Below the pieces are notes generated by a model. That model saw only the letters and a program-made list of their open reading frames with translations, was not told where the DNA came from and did no database searches. Made by a program: the position numbers and the translations under genes. Shown here in pieces: positions 1-8,225 of a DNA stretch of 64,000 nt (its first letter is position 1; the number at the start of each line of letters is the position of its first letter). This DNA comes from Actinomycetes bacterium (GTDB taxonomy: Bacteria > Actinomycetota > Actinomycetes > Propionibacteriales > Propionibacteriaceae), in NCBI GenBank assembly GCA_023460935.1, contig JAEWOI010000026.1:62001-126000 (forward strand), read 5' to 3'.

Positions 1-1
1 G

Positions 2-319
2 TGGCCGGAACTGGTGGTCGGTGACTGCTTCCAGCCGACCACGGAGGAGGCGACGGTGATGACGATGCTGTGTGCCGCGCCGCACGCCTACGAGGTCTAC
101 CACGCCGGCGCCCTGCCGCCCGAGGCGGGTGACGCTGACGCGGCTGCGGAGTGCGAGGCCGCCTTCGCCGGCTTCGTCGGGCTGTCCCGGGAGGAGTCCG
201 AACTTGTCACCCGGGTCTACAGCTCCCCGTCCGGAGGCCCGGGAGAGCCGCTGGTGCTGTGCGGGATCGGGATGCCCGGGGAACTGGTCTCCGGAACCCT
301 GGCCCAGGCCCGTCGCTGA
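2..319 (+). CDS. Septum-formation-family protein, C-terminal fragment
   Basis: This reading frame is open from the window edge, so the N-terminus is missing. About 105 residues remain. They begin with a GDCF motif, followed by a CAAPHAYEVY stretch. Together these match the extracytoplasmic septum-formation (Septum_form) domain of actinobacteria, in which a Gly-Asp-Cys-Phe start and a second Cys before Pro-His-x-x-Glu-Val recur; a third Cys lies near the end (LVLCGIG). Proteins of this family usually have a membrane anchor or signal sequence upstream, which cannot be seen here. The biochemical role of the domain is not known. The family call rests on the motif pattern alone. Confidence 0.6.
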   Translation, partial: WPELVVGDCFQPTTEEATVMTMLCAAPHAYEVYHAGALPPEAGDADAAAECEAAFAGFVGLSREESELVTRVYSSPSGGPGEPLVLCGIGMPGELVSGTLAQARR

Positions 320-439
320 CCAGGTTCCCGCACCGGGCCCGGCGGAAATGCGCGCTCGACCCCGCCCAGATCACAGATCGGGACGCGATGGCCGTCGAGT
401 GCGCAGATCCGCTCGCCCCGGCCGCGCGCAGTCCGACCC

Positions 440-2173
440 TCAGGCGGGCCGGCCCGCCCTGGCGGCCTCCTCCTTCTCGAGCTGGGTGTAGGCGATCTTG
501 CCGACCAGCGTCGTCGGCAGCTCTTCGCGGAACTCCAGGCTGCGGGGCACAGCCCAGCGCATCAGGTGCTTGCGGCAGTGGGCGAGGAGTTCGTTGCGCA
601 GCCGGTCGTCGCCGGCCACCCCTTCGGCCGGCACGACGAAGGCCTTCACCGAGGACATCTGGTACTCGTCGGCCGTCCCGATCACACAGGCCCGCCGCAC
701 CTGGGCGTGGGCCTCCAGCACCTGCTCGACCTGCGCCGGGTACACCGAGACGCCGGACACCTTGATGATCCGCTTGTTGCGTCCCTTGAAGTACAGGTAG
801 CCGTCGGCGTCCATGGTCCCGACGTCGGCGGTGTGCAGCCAGACCCGCCCGTCGGCGTGCCGCCGCAGGGTGGCGGCGGTGGCCTCCGGCTCGTTGAGGT
901 AGCCCTGCATGAGGGTCGGCCCGGTGACGCACAGCTCGCCCTCGGCGCCGGGGGGCAGCGGGTTCCCGTCGGCGTCGGCGACGATCAGCTCCATGCCGGG
1001 GATGGGTATGCCGATCGAGTTCTCCCGGTAGTGGCGCGAGGGTGACACCGTGCAGGCCGTGACGCATTCGGTGAGGCCGTAGCCCTCCATCAGCTCGACG
1101 TGGCTGCCCTGGGCCGCCAGCGCCTCGTCGAAGCGCGCCTTCAGCGCCGGGGTGAGGGAGTCACCGCCGGAGTAGGCGCCGCGCAGCCTGCCGAAATCGA
1201 CCTTGCCGAACTTCGGGTCGCCGAGCAGCGCCTGGAACAGCGTCGGCACCCCCGCGATGTAGGACGGGGAGTACTTGACCAGGTTGTCGATGTAGATCCG
1301 GGCGCTGAACTCCGGCACCAGGATCGCGAAGGCGCCCACGGTCAGGGGCGTGTGGATGCACAGGCCCAGGCCGAAGCCGTGGAACACCGGCAGGATGGCC
1401 AGGACGCTGTTGCCCGGCTCGATGCCGGTGATGGCAGCCATCGAGACCGCGAGGGCGTTGAAGTTGGCGCTGGAGAGCTTGATGCCCTTCGGCAGCGCCG
1501 AGGTGCCGCCGCTGAACAGGATCACCTCGCCCTGCCGGTCGAGCTGCGGGTCCCCGGCTCGCGCCGGCTGCGGCGCCTGGACCGGCTGCTGCGGCGGATG
1601 GTCCTTGGCCTTGAGGAAGCTGAGCCAGCCCAGGATGCGCGGGTCGGACTTCGGCACCGGGTCGATCTTGCGCCCCTTGGTGGCCTTGAAGCCCAGCTTC
1701 TTGGCGCTGGTGAGGTAGTCGGAGAAGTGGCAGATCAGGAGCTTCTCCACCGACGTCTCGGCCAGGATGTCCCGGAACCGGCCGTAGAACATGTCCATCG
1801 TGACCGCCCAGCGGCTGCCGGTCTCGTTGAGGTAGTGCCGCAGCTCGGTGGGGGACGACAGCGGGTGGGTCATCACCGCCCTGGCCCCAATGCGGTTCAG
1901 GGCGTAGAACAGCACGATCGCGTTCGGGACGTTGGGCATCGACAGCGTGACGCTGTCCCCGGCCCGGATGCCGTGCGCGGTGAGGGCGGCGGCGCAGTCG
2001 TCGATGTCGGCGAGCAGCGACCGGTAGCTGATCCTGCGGCCGACGTAGACCAGTGCGGTGCGGTCGGGCCAGCGGAGCCCGGCCCGGGCAACCAGTTCGT
2101 ACATGGTCGCCTCGGGCACGGTGATGTCGGACGGGATGTCGCCGTAGAAGGCGAGCCAGGGTCGCTCAGTCAT
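440..2173 (-). CDS. AMP-dependent acyl-CoA synthetase / ligase (ANL superfamily)
   Basis: A 577-residue adenylate-forming enzyme expected to activate a carboxylic acid with ATP and pass the acyl group to CoA or a carrier. Visible ANL motifs are the P-loop FSGGTSALPKG (residues 220-230), GYGLTEC (364-370), the HTAD ribose-binding aspartate (447-450), the hinge KGRNKRIIKVSG (463-474) and the C-terminal catalytic lysine in TLVGKIAY (about 559). The P-loop departs slightly from the usual SGTTGxPKG, and TGD is replaced by TAD. It follows the E2/CAT-like gene at 2188 by 14 bases on the same strand, so the two are probably cotranscribed and may act on the same acyl group. The substrate cannot be predicted; medium or long-chain fatty acids are typical of this subgroup. 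Confidence 0.88.
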   Translation of the reverse strand: MTERPWLAFYGDIPSDITVPEATMYELVARAGLRWPDRTALVYVGRRISYRSLLADIDDCAAALTAHGIRAGDSVTLSMPNVPNAIVLFYALNRIGARAVMTHPLSSPTELRHYLNETGSRWAVTMDMFYGRFRDILAETSVEKLLICHFSDYLTSAKKLGFKATKGRKIDPVPKSDPRILGWLSFLKAKDHPPQQPVQAPQPARAGDPQLDRQGEVILFSGGTSALPKGIKLSSANFNALAVSMAAITGIEPGNSVLAILPVFHGFGLGLCIHTPLTVGAFAILVPEFSARIYIDNLVKYSPSYIAGVPTLFQALLGDPKFGKVDFGRLRGAYSGGDSLTPALKARFDEALAAQGSHVELMEGYGLTECVTACTVSPSRHYRENSIGIPIPGMELIVADADGNPLPPGAEGELCVTGPTLMQGYLNEPEATAATLRRHADGRVWLHTADVGTMDADGYLYFKGRNKRIIKVSGVSVYPAQVEQVLEAHAQVRRACVIGTADEYQMSSVKAFVVPAEGVAGDDRLRNELLAHCRKHLMRWAVPRSLEFREELPTTLVGKIAYTQLEKEEAARAGRPA

Positions 2174-2187
2174 ACCTAGCCTCCGAA

Positions 2188-3033
2188 CTAGAGCTGCTCG
2201 AGCTGGGCGGGGTCGTTGAGGTAGCGGTCGAAGAGCTCCAGGGCGCGGGCGTCGTAGTAGCCGTCAGCGATGCGCTCGTCCAGGGCCACCTTCAGTTCCA
2301 TGGTGCGCCGGACCGCAGGCTGGCCGTCCGGGCCCACCACCACCGTCGGCTTCACCTGCCCGATGGTGACGAAGAGGCTGCACGTGCCCCACTCGAACAG
2401 GTGGTGGTAAGCCGCGCCCATCCCGACGCTGCCGAGGTTGGCCACGAACGCGCTGCAGCGCATCGGGTCGACGCCGCGCAGGAAACTCGGTGTGTCGACG
2501 TAGAAGTCCCACCAGCGGAGCAGGTTGACCGCCACCTGCAGCACACCGCGCGGGAGCCGCAGGAACACGTCGATCAGGGCGTCGTCCGACTTCTGCTCCC
2601 CGGACTTCGCGGTGCGGATCTCGCCGCGGATCTTGGCCAGCGCGGTCCTGGCGTCGTCCTGCGGCCGGACCTTGATCATCACGCTGGTCTCGGAGCTGTC
2701 GAGGGTGTACTCGCGCCGCGCCGTGAACGCCAGCTCGACGCTCTCCCGCTGGTACAGCCGGCGCCCGATGATGTAGCGGTTGAGCGTGGGGCGCTCCCGC
2801 AGGATCTTCACCAGCGCCAGCAGCACGGCTTCGAAGATCGACAGTTCCTGCGGCGTGCCCTTGTGCTGTTCGACGTAGGCCATCAGGTTCTCCGCGTCGA
2901 CCAGCACGGGGTAGTAGGCGACCGACTCGTTCCTTCCCTTCATCAGGTAGGGGAACATGGCGTTGAAGCTGCGCCCGAGGTCAACCCGGGTCGCGTCGTG
3001 GCGCCCCCGCTTCCGTCTGCCGATACCGCCCAT
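2188..3033 (-). CDS. E2/CAT-fold acyltransferase-like protein lacking the catalytic His
   Basis: This 281-residue protein resembles the catalytic domain of 2-oxoacid dehydrogenase E2 acyltransferases. It has the FVANLGSVG strand-turn, a TIGQVK segment and the C-terminal LKVALDERIADG block. There is no lipoyl or peripheral-subunit-binding domain, so it is not a dehydrogenase-complex subunit. In active E2 and chloramphenicol acetyltransferase the C-terminal signature is DHRxxDG or HxxxDG; here it reads DERIADG (252-258), with Glu at the position of the catalytic His. It may be non-catalytic, structural, or use different chemistry. The neighbouring ligase 14 bases downstream suggests an acyl-transfer or lipid-modification role, which is inference. 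Start ATG at 3033 is the only convincing choice. Confidence 0.7.
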   Translation of the reverse strand: MGGIGRRKRGRHDATRVDLGRSFNAMFPYLMKGRNESVAYYPVLVDAENLMAYVEQHKGTPQELSIFEAVLLALVKILRERPTLNRYIIGRRLYQRESVELAFTARREYTLDSSETSVMIKVRPQDDARTALAKIRGEIRTAKSGEQKSDDALIDVFLRLPRGVLQVAVNLLRWWDFYVDTPSFLRGVDPMRCSAFVANLGSVGMGAAYHHLFEWGTCSLFVTIGQVKPTVVVGPDGQPAVRRTMELKVALDERIADGYYDARALELFDRYLNDPAQLEQL

Positions 3034-3048
3034 GACTCCGGTCTTCCC

Positions 3049-3068
3049 GGCCGGCTGCGCTGCCGGCC
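3049..3068. terminator. Short hairpin between glycosyltransferase and acyltransferase-like genes
   Basis: A perfect 7-bp inverted repeat, GGCCGGC and GCCGGCC, encloses a 6-base loop in the 98-base gap between the glycosyltransferase end and the acyltransferase-like start. There is no T-run. It could be a weak terminator or simply GC-rich sequence. Confidence 0.3.
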
Positions 3069-3131
3069 ACCGCGTCCGAGTAAACCAAGGATCCGGGCGT
3101 TGCGGGCCGAGGTCTCACCCGGCGCGCCGAC

Positions 3132-4073
3132 TCAGGTGATGCTGTTCGGCGCCAGTTCGACCCCCGTGCGGTCGGAGCCGATGCCGGACTCGGTGGGGGG
3201 TTCGGCGAGGGCGCGCAGGCGGCGCGTGTAGCGGAGCAGCAACGGCAGGCGGGCGCGCAGCGGGATCCGGTTGGGCTGGAGCAGTACCTGCGTGGCCATC
3301 ATGTTGCGGGCCTGGCGCAGCAGGCGGCGGTAGTTGGGCCGCCACGGCTCCCAGTAGCCGTTGCTGATCAGGAAGTGGCGAAGGATGTCGATCGCCGCGG
3401 CGAAGGAGAACACGTTCTTCACGCCGAACTGGCCGGTGATGCTGTCCTTGCGCAGGCAGTAGTGGTAGTAGGCGCGCCGGGTGATCGCCACCGTTTCCGC
3501 CCTGGACAGGACCCGGGTGGTGGTGGCCAGGTCCTCGTAGAGAATGCTGGGGAAGGGCTCGTCCGCGTGGAAGAGGCTGCGCCGGTAAACCTTGTTCCAG
3601 GCGAAGGCCGGCATCCGGGTGAGCACGAGCGAACGTTCCGCGGCCTGCACCCCGGTGAGCAGCTTCGCGTGGGGCAGGAACGGGAAGGGTGCCTTCAGCC
3701 CCCACTTGTGGAACCAGAACCCGCAGACGACGACATCGGCACCGGTGCGTTCGGCGATCCCGACGAGGTCGGTGACGTAGTCGGGCTCGGCCCAGTCGTC
3801 GGCGTCGACGAAGAACACGTACTCCCCCGAGGCCAGGTCGAGGGCTGCGTTCCGCGCCGGGCCGAGGCCCCGGTGCTCCTGGCTGATCACGCGGATCTCG
3901 GGGTGCTCGGCCTCGTAGGCTCGCATGACCTGCAGGGACGGGTCAGTCGAACCGTCGTCGACGACCAGGATCTCCAGCGGCCGGTAGGTCTGTGCCAGCA
4001 GCGAGTCCAGGCAGCGTGGCAGCAGGTGGGCCACGTCCCAAGCCGGGACGATGAGGCTGACCAGCTTCGACAT
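3132..4073 (-). CDS. Glycosyltransferase family 2
   Basis: A 313-residue GT-A fold enzyme that should transfer a sugar from a nucleotide-sugar donor at the inner face of the membrane or in the cytosol. The N-terminal beta strand SLIVPAWD, the VDDGSTD motif (38-44) and the metal-binding VDADDW motif (89-94) are classical for GT2. The C-terminal third contains basic, aromatic helices typical of cell-wall or teichoic-acid type GT2 enzymes, with no clear transmembrane segment. It lies 98 bases upstream of the acyltransferase-like gene on the same strand. Together the three genes could make an acylated cell-surface glycan, but no polymer-specific partner is visible. Confidence 0.88.
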   Translation of the reverse strand: MSKLVSLIVPAWDVAHLLPRCLDSLLAQTYRPLEILVVDDGSTDPSLQVMRAYEAEHPEIRVISQEHRGLGPARNAALDLASGEYVFFVDADDWAEPDYVTDLVGIAERTGADVVVCGFWFHKWGLKAPFPFLPHAKLLTGVQAAERSLVLTRMPAFAWNKVYRRSLFHADEPFPSILYEDLATTTRVLSRAETVAITRRAYYHYCLRKDSITGQFGVKNVFSFAAAIDILRHFLISNGYWEPWRPNYRRLLRQARNMMATQVLLQPNRIPLRARLPLLLRYTRRLRALAEPPTESGIGSDRTGVELAPNSIT

Positions 4074-4186
4074 CTCTACCCCCCAAATTCACACCTGCCG
4101 GAATTATCGCCGGTGGCGGAGCCCCCGGGACAGGCGTCCGGGCAACCACCGCTCAGCACGCTCGGTACCCCGGTTACGGTGGGTGC

Positions 4187-4870
4187 ATGTATCTGGAGAA
4201 CCTGGTGTTCGACGCGGCCGACCCGGGGCGGCTCGGCAGGTTCTGGGAGGAGCTGGTCGGCGGCGAGCGGCTCACCGACGAGCCGGACGCTTTCGAGACC
4301 CGGTTGGCCATCGCTGACGGGCCGGTGCTCGACCTGTGCTTCCAGGCGGTGCCCGAGCCCAGGGCCGAAGCTCCAGCCCGCCTGCGTCCCGTCCTGCGTG
4401 ACCGGCCTGCGGGCTGCAAGGCGGACGCGCGGGAGGTGGCCGACCTCGAGGGCAATCCCTGCCTGGTGGCGGCAGGAGCCGGACCGCTCGACTCCGGGCT
4501 GATCGAAGCGGGGCTGATCGAAACCGGGCCGGTCGCCGGCTTGGTGCTGGATTGTGCCGACCCCGTCCGGGACGCAGCCTTCTGGGCCTGGCTGACGGGC
4601 TGGGCCGACTGGCCGGCCCGGCAACCGGCGCTGCGGCACCCCTCCGGAAGGGGGCCGGTGCTGGAGTTCCGGCCCCAGCGGCAGCCCAAGCAGGTGAAGA
4701 ACCGGCTCCACCTCGACGTCCGGCTGGACTTGGCGGACGACGCCGCAGCCGTGGCAGCCGGGATCACCCACCGCGGCGGCCGGGAGGTGCGCTTCGGCAG
4801 TGGGTTGCCCTGGCGGAGCTACGTCGACCCTTCCGGCAATGAGTTCTGCGTGCTGCCAGCGCGCAACTGA
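4187..4870 (+). CDS. VOC-family protein with two half-domains
   Basis: A 227-residue protein made of two glyoxalase/bleomycin-resistance (VOC) modules. The first runs from about residue 2 (LENLVFDAADPGRLGRFWEEL) to 100, the second from about 117 (GLVLDCADPVRDAAFWAWL) to the end. Each module starts with the same Asp-Pro-x-x-x-x-Phe-Trp pattern, and the second ends with VDPSGNEFCVLP. The pattern matches the actinobacterial glyoxalase-like group of unknown substrate. A short duplicated GLIEAGLIET linker separates the modules. The ATG follows a TTACGGT element by about six bases, so the message may be leaderless. It is transcribed toward the GNAT gene. No metal ligand set can be assigned with confidence. 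Confidence 0.75.
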   Translation: MYLENLVFDAADPGRLGRFWEELVGGERLTDEPDAFETRLAIADGPVLDLCFQAVPEPRAEAPARLRPVLRDRPAGCKADAREVADLEGNPCLVAAGAGPLDSGLIEAGLIETGPVAGLVLDCADPVRDAAFWAWLTGWADWPARQPALRHPSGRGPVLEFRPQRQPKQVKNRLHLDVRLDLADDAAAVAAGITHRGGREVRFGSGLPWRSYVDPSGNEFCVLPARN

Positions 4871-4883
4871 ACCCGCGGCGCCG

Positions 4884-5192
4884 CTAGTCCGCTCGGGAGG
4901 GCGGGGCGCCGTAGGTGACCTCCAGGTACTCGGGATGGCGCTGGATCCAGCCCTTGATGAACGGGCAGACGGCGAGCGCCTTCCGTTCACCCTGTTCGCG
5001 GAGAGCGTCCAGGGCGTGACGGGCGATCGCCGAGCCGACGCCCTGACCCTCGAACTCCGGCTCGACCTCGGTGTGGGTGAACACCACCAGGGTGTCGGTC
5101 ATCTGGTAGTCGGCGATCCCGGCCAGGCGGCCGTCGATGCGGGCCTCGAACCGGCTGGCCTCGCGGTTGTCCCTGATGCTGATCCCACTCAT
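4884..5192 (-). CDS. Small GNAT-fold N-acetyltransferase (YjdJ/NATD1-like)
   Basis: A compact 102-residue acetyltransferase-like protein of the COG2388 type. It shows the conserved acetyl-CoA pyrophosphate loop GQGVGSAIARHAL, the preceding strand THTEVEPEFEGQG, and the closing segment CPFIKGWIQRHPEY that is diagnostic of this subfamily. Members are about 90-110 residues, so the gene is full length. The acceptor substrate is unknown; human NATD1 homologues have no settled substrate either. It is convergent with the VOC gene, with 13 bases between the stops. Confidence 0.85.
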   Translation of the reverse strand: MSGISIRDNREASRFEARIDGRLAGIADYQMTDTLVVFTHTEVEPEFEGQGVGSAIARHALDALREQGERKALAVCPFIKGWIQRHPEYLEVTYGAPPSRAD

Positions 5193-5340
5193 CGCTCACT
5201 CCTGGCGTTCGACAATCTGCACGGCCGCGCGCACGGGCAGCCTGCCACCACCATACGGAGGCCGGCCGCGAAGCGGCCCGGCTCCGGGCCAGCCGGTACC
5301 GCCGGACGGTGTCCGGCCGGGGTGCAACCCTCCGGGACGC

Positions 5341-6057
5341 TCAGTCGAGGCCGAAGTAGCCGGGGTCGGCCAGGAACCGCCGGTACAGCGCCACGGTCAT
5401 CAGGTCTTCCCAGCCGCGGGCGTGCAGCCCTTCCGCGTCCAGCTCGACCAGCTGCGCTCCCGGGATCGCCGCGAGGATCGGGGAATGCGTCGCCAGCAGC
5501 ACCTGGATGCCGTCCTCGCGCAACCCCGCCAACTGGTTGGCCAGGCCGATCTGGGACAGCAGGGACAGCCCGGCCTCCGGTTCGTCCAGCACGAGGAAGC
5601 CGCCCCGGCCGGCCATGTGGCCCACCTTGGTGCCCAGCAGCTCCAGGAAGGCCTGCCCGTGGGACCGCTCGTGGTAGGCCGGGTCGGAGCCCGGGTTCTG
5701 TTCGAGGTAGGTCAGCAGCCCGTGCATGGTCTCGGCCCGCACGAAGTAGCCCCAGCGGGACCGGGCCAGCCCGCGGACGAGGCGGAGGTGCTCATGCAGG
5801 CCCGACTCGGTCGGGCGCCCGGAGGCCCTCGTGGTCGTGCTGCCGCCTTCTGGGTGCAGCCCGTAGGCCATGGCTACCGCCTCGATGATCGTCGACTTGC
5901 CCACGCCGTTCTCGCCGACGAGGATCGTCAGCTCCGACAGCTCCAGCCCGTTCTCCAGCAGCTCGGCCACCGGCGCGAGCGTGAACGGCCAGCCGAACCG
6001 CTCCAAACCCGGTTCCCCCACCACCTCGCGCACCGGCAGCGAACTGAAGGGGGTCAC
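5341..6057 (-). CDS. AAA/ABC-type ATPase, RecF/SMC-like, stand-alone
   Basis: A 238-residue nucleotide-binding protein with Walker A GENGVGKST, Walker B FLVLDEPEAGLS and a switch histidine in ATHSPIL. The fold resembles short AAA_21/AAA_23 ATPases that occur alone in bacteria, with no transmembrane permease partner. The GTG start at 6057 gives a protein that begins just before the first family-like segment (FGWPFTLAPVAELLENGLELSELTILVG). The frame stays open far upstream, but that extension is Arg/Pro/Gln-rich antisense sequence over the transporter and nuclease genes. The function is not known; many relatives are annotated as predicted ATPases or defence-associated ATPases, but no partner is present here. 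Confidence 0.75.
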   Translation of the reverse strand: MTPFSSLPVREVVGEPGLERFGWPFTLAPVAELLENGLELSELTILVGENGVGKSTIIEAVAMAYGLHPEGGSTTTRASGRPTESGLHEHLRLVRGLARSRWGYFVRAETMHGLLTYLEQNPGSDPAYHERSHGQAFLELLGTKVGHMAGRGGFLVLDEPEAGLSLLSQIGLANQLAGLREDGIQVLLATHSPILAAIPGAQLVELDAEGLHARGWEDLMTVALYRRFLADPGYFGLD

Positions 6058-6219
6058 GCGGCCAGCGTAGGGCTCGCCGGTGACGGGCCTCCGCTCCCCG
6101 GGGAGGCCGGGGCCGCTCGGAGGATCTCTGGCGCAGCTCCGCCCAGCCCTGGGCCGTGGGGCTGAGTTGGCTGCTGCGGGGCCTAGCCTTTGCTGTGGCC
6201 ATGACGAAGGAGGGTGGGA

Positions 6220-7173
6220 GTGAGCGCAGTCGGGTGGCGTCCCCTGACCTATCTCGGCAGCGCGGTGCTGTTGTGGGGCACGAGCTTCGCCGTGACCAAG
6301 AGCGCTTACGCTGTGCTGCCGCCGATGTACGTGGTGTGGCTGCGCATGCTGGTGGCGGTGCTGGCCTTCCTCCCGCTGCTCCGGTTCGTGAAACCGCCAG
6401 CCTACGAACGCGGCGACTGGAAGTACCTCGGGCTGGCCTCGCTGTTCCTGCCGTGCCTCTACTTCGCGCTGGAAGGCTTCGCGATCCTGTTCACCAGCTC
6501 CAGCCAGGCCGGGGTGATCGCTGCGGTGATGCCGCTGATCGTCGCGGTCAGTGCCTGGGCGGTGCTGCGGGAACGGCCGGCCACGGCCACGATCGTCGCG
6601 ATCTGCGTCTCGATGGCCGGTGTGGCAGCCCTCTCTCTTGGCGGGACCACCCACGACGCGGCGCCGAACCCGCTGCTCGGCAACCTGCTCGAGCTGGGCG
6701 CGATGTTCGCCGCGGCCGGGGCCACGCTGACCATCAAGCGGTTGAGCACCCGGTATGACCCGCTGCTGATCACCGGCATGCAGATGGCGGTCGGCAGCGT
6801 CTTCTTCGCACCGCTGGCCCTGGCCTCGGGTCCGGTGGAGTGGCTTGCGGTGCCGGCTTCTGCCTGGGCTGCGATCGCCTACCTTGGGATCGGCTGCGGG
6901 CTGGCCGCCTTCGCCCTGTACAACTCCGGCCTGCGCCTGGTGCCCGCGACCCGCGCAGCACTGACGATCAACCTGGTGCCGGCGGTCGCCATCCTCACCG
7001 GCTGGTTCGCGCTGGGGGAGACGATGGTGCCGCTCCAGGTGGCAGCCTGCGGCCTGATCATCGGTTCGGTGGTCCTGGCCGAGATCGCCAGCCGGCGGGC
7101 GGCGGCTCCGCGAGGCAGCGAGCCGGCGGAGCCGGCCCGGCCGGCCGAGGCCGCGGAGACCGCAAAGGGCTGA
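6220..7173 (+). CDS. EamA/DMT-family drug-metabolite transporter
   Basis: A 317-residue integral membrane protein with about ten hydrophobic helices arranged as two EamA repeats. The first starts at SAVLLWGTSFAVTKSAYAVLP and the second near LLELGAMFAAAGATLTIKRL. The small-residue-rich helix 9-10 segment LVPAVAILTGWFALGE is typical of the family. It likely exports a metabolite or amino acid through the cytoplasmic membrane; the substrate is unknown. The GTG at 6220 is preferred over the in-frame GTG at 6214 because AAGGAGG ends six bases before it. The tail is charged and Pro/Ala-rich. The nuclease gene starts 40 bases downstream. Confidence 0.85.
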   Translation: MSAVGWRPLTYLGSAVLLWGTSFAVTKSAYAVLPPMYVVWLRMLVAVLAFLPLLRFVKPPAYERGDWKYLGLASLFLPCLYFALEGFAILFTSSSQAGVIAAVMPLIVAVSAWAVLRERPATATIVAICVSMAGVAALSLGGTTHDAAPNPLLGNLLELGAMFAAAGATLTIKRLSTRYDPLLITGMQMAVGSVFFAPLALASGPVEWLAVPASAWAAIAYLGIGCGLAAFALYNSGLRLVPATRAALTINLVPAVAILTGWFALGETMVPLQVAACGLIIGSVVLAEIASRRAAAPRGSEPAEPARPAEAAETAKG

Positions 7174-7212
7174 ACGGCCGGCGCTGTCGGCCACGGGTGG
7201 GATCATCAGCTC

Positions 7213-7977
7213 GTGCCAGTGCTGACGATCGGGGCCGTCCCGGCGGCGCGAAGACGACCGCGGCGGCGGTGGGTCCTGTGGGGCGCGCTGGTTGTGGCGC
7301 TGGTGATCCTCGCGGTGGCGCTGTTCAACTGGCCGGTGCTCGCAGCCCGGCCGCCGTGGGCACGTCCGGGGAACACCCTGCTGGCCAGCTCTGCGCAGGA
7401 GATCGACTCGGCGCGGGCGCAGCTGTCCCGGCTCCGGGTGGTCGACCGGCCGCTTCCGGCCGGCGACTATCGGCGCGCGAGCTTCGGCGAGGCCTGGGCC
7501 GATACTGACGGCAACGGCTGCAACCAGCGCGACGACGTGCTGCTGCGGGACGCGCTGAAGGCCGAGCCCTACCGGGTGGCCCGGCAGGGCAGCTGCGACC
7601 ACGACGTGCTTGCCGGCACCTGGATCGACCCGTACACCGGCGGGAGGATCACCCTCACCGACGCGAAGCAGCCCGACCAGGCCCAGTCGGTGCAGATCGA
7701 CCACGTCGTCGCCCTCAGCGTGGCGTGGCGCTACGGTGCGAACGGCTGGTCCGACGCCGAGCGGCACCAGTTCGCCAACGACCTGAGCAACCTGGTCGCC
7801 GCCGGGGGTGCCGCCAACCAGGCCAAGGGTGGTTCCGACGCCGAGGAGTGGCAGCCGGTACGCGCCGCCCAGTGCGGCTACGCCGTCCGGTACGTGACGG
7901 TGAAGGCGACGTACGGCCTGCCAACCGACCTCGTGGAGCGGGCGGCCCTGACCCGGATGCTCGCCACCTGTCCCTGA
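7213..7977 (+). CDS. Membrane-anchored HNH nuclease, DUF1524/GmrSD-C-like
   Basis: A 254-residue protein with one N-terminal transmembrane segment (about residues 20-40, LWGALVVALVILAVALFNW) after a basic stretch. The rest is therefore likely outside the cell. The nuclease core has IDHVVALSVAW, then RHQFANDLSNLVAAGG and the NQAKGGSDAEEW segment, a beta-beta-alpha metal finger of the DUF1524 type in which the DHV histidine and the two Asn residues are the active-site signature. An Asp/Asn-rich DTDGNGCNQRDDVLL segment precedes it, as in secreted actinobacterial members. It could serve nutrient scavenging or competition. GTG start; no good ribosome site is visible. Confidence 0.82.
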   Translation: MPVLTIGAVPAARRRPRRRWVLWGALVVALVILAVALFNWPVLAARPPWARPGNTLLASSAQEIDSARAQLSRLRVVDRPLPAGDYRRASFGEAWADTDGNGCNQRDDVLLRDALKAEPYRVARQGSCDHDVLAGTWIDPYTGGRITLTDAKQPDQAQSVQIDHVVALSVAWRYGANGWSDAERHQFANDLSNLVAAGGAANQAKGGSDAEEWQPVRAAQCGYAVRYVTVKATYGLPTDLVERAALTRMLATCP

Positions 7978-8035
7978 CCTGGAACGCTCCATCGCCCTTC
8001 TTGACGCCGCTCGGTGCGCCCGAAGGGATGGAAGT

Positions 8036-8067
8036 AAACCCTCAACCATTCCAAAGCAAACCCTCAA
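8036..8067. repeat. Direct repeat AAACCCTCAA, 22 bases apart, upstream of ydcF-like gene
   Basis: The 248-base gap 7978-8225 upstream of the secreted DUF218 gene holds two exact copies of AAACCCTCAA (8036-8045 and 8058-8067), two helical turns apart, in a locally AT-richer stretch. This spacing suits a tandem regulator site on one face of the DNA. I see no recognised riboswitch or perfect promoter in the gap. Confidence 0.4.
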
Positions 8068-8225
8068 GTAGTGTCGAAAAGCCGCGCCGGTCAATGCCAG
8101 ACTGATCGTGCAGTTGGCGCTGACTAGGCGCTCTGTCGGCGTTGGGAGCGCATTTCCCGTAATCCACCCTTCGCCTTTTCGGCGTGCCCGGAACCCGGCG
8201 CACAGGCTTTTCCAGAAGGTGAGTG

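Noticed and set aside
2188..3033. Pyruvate dehydrogenase E2 subunit
   Set aside because: No lipoyl domain, no subunit-binding domain, no E1 or E3 genes nearby, and the catalytic His is missing.
7978..8225. Possible c-di-AMP (ydaO) riboswitch before the secreted protein gene
   Set aside because: Wall-related genes in actinobacteria often have one, but none of its conserved cores could be found here.
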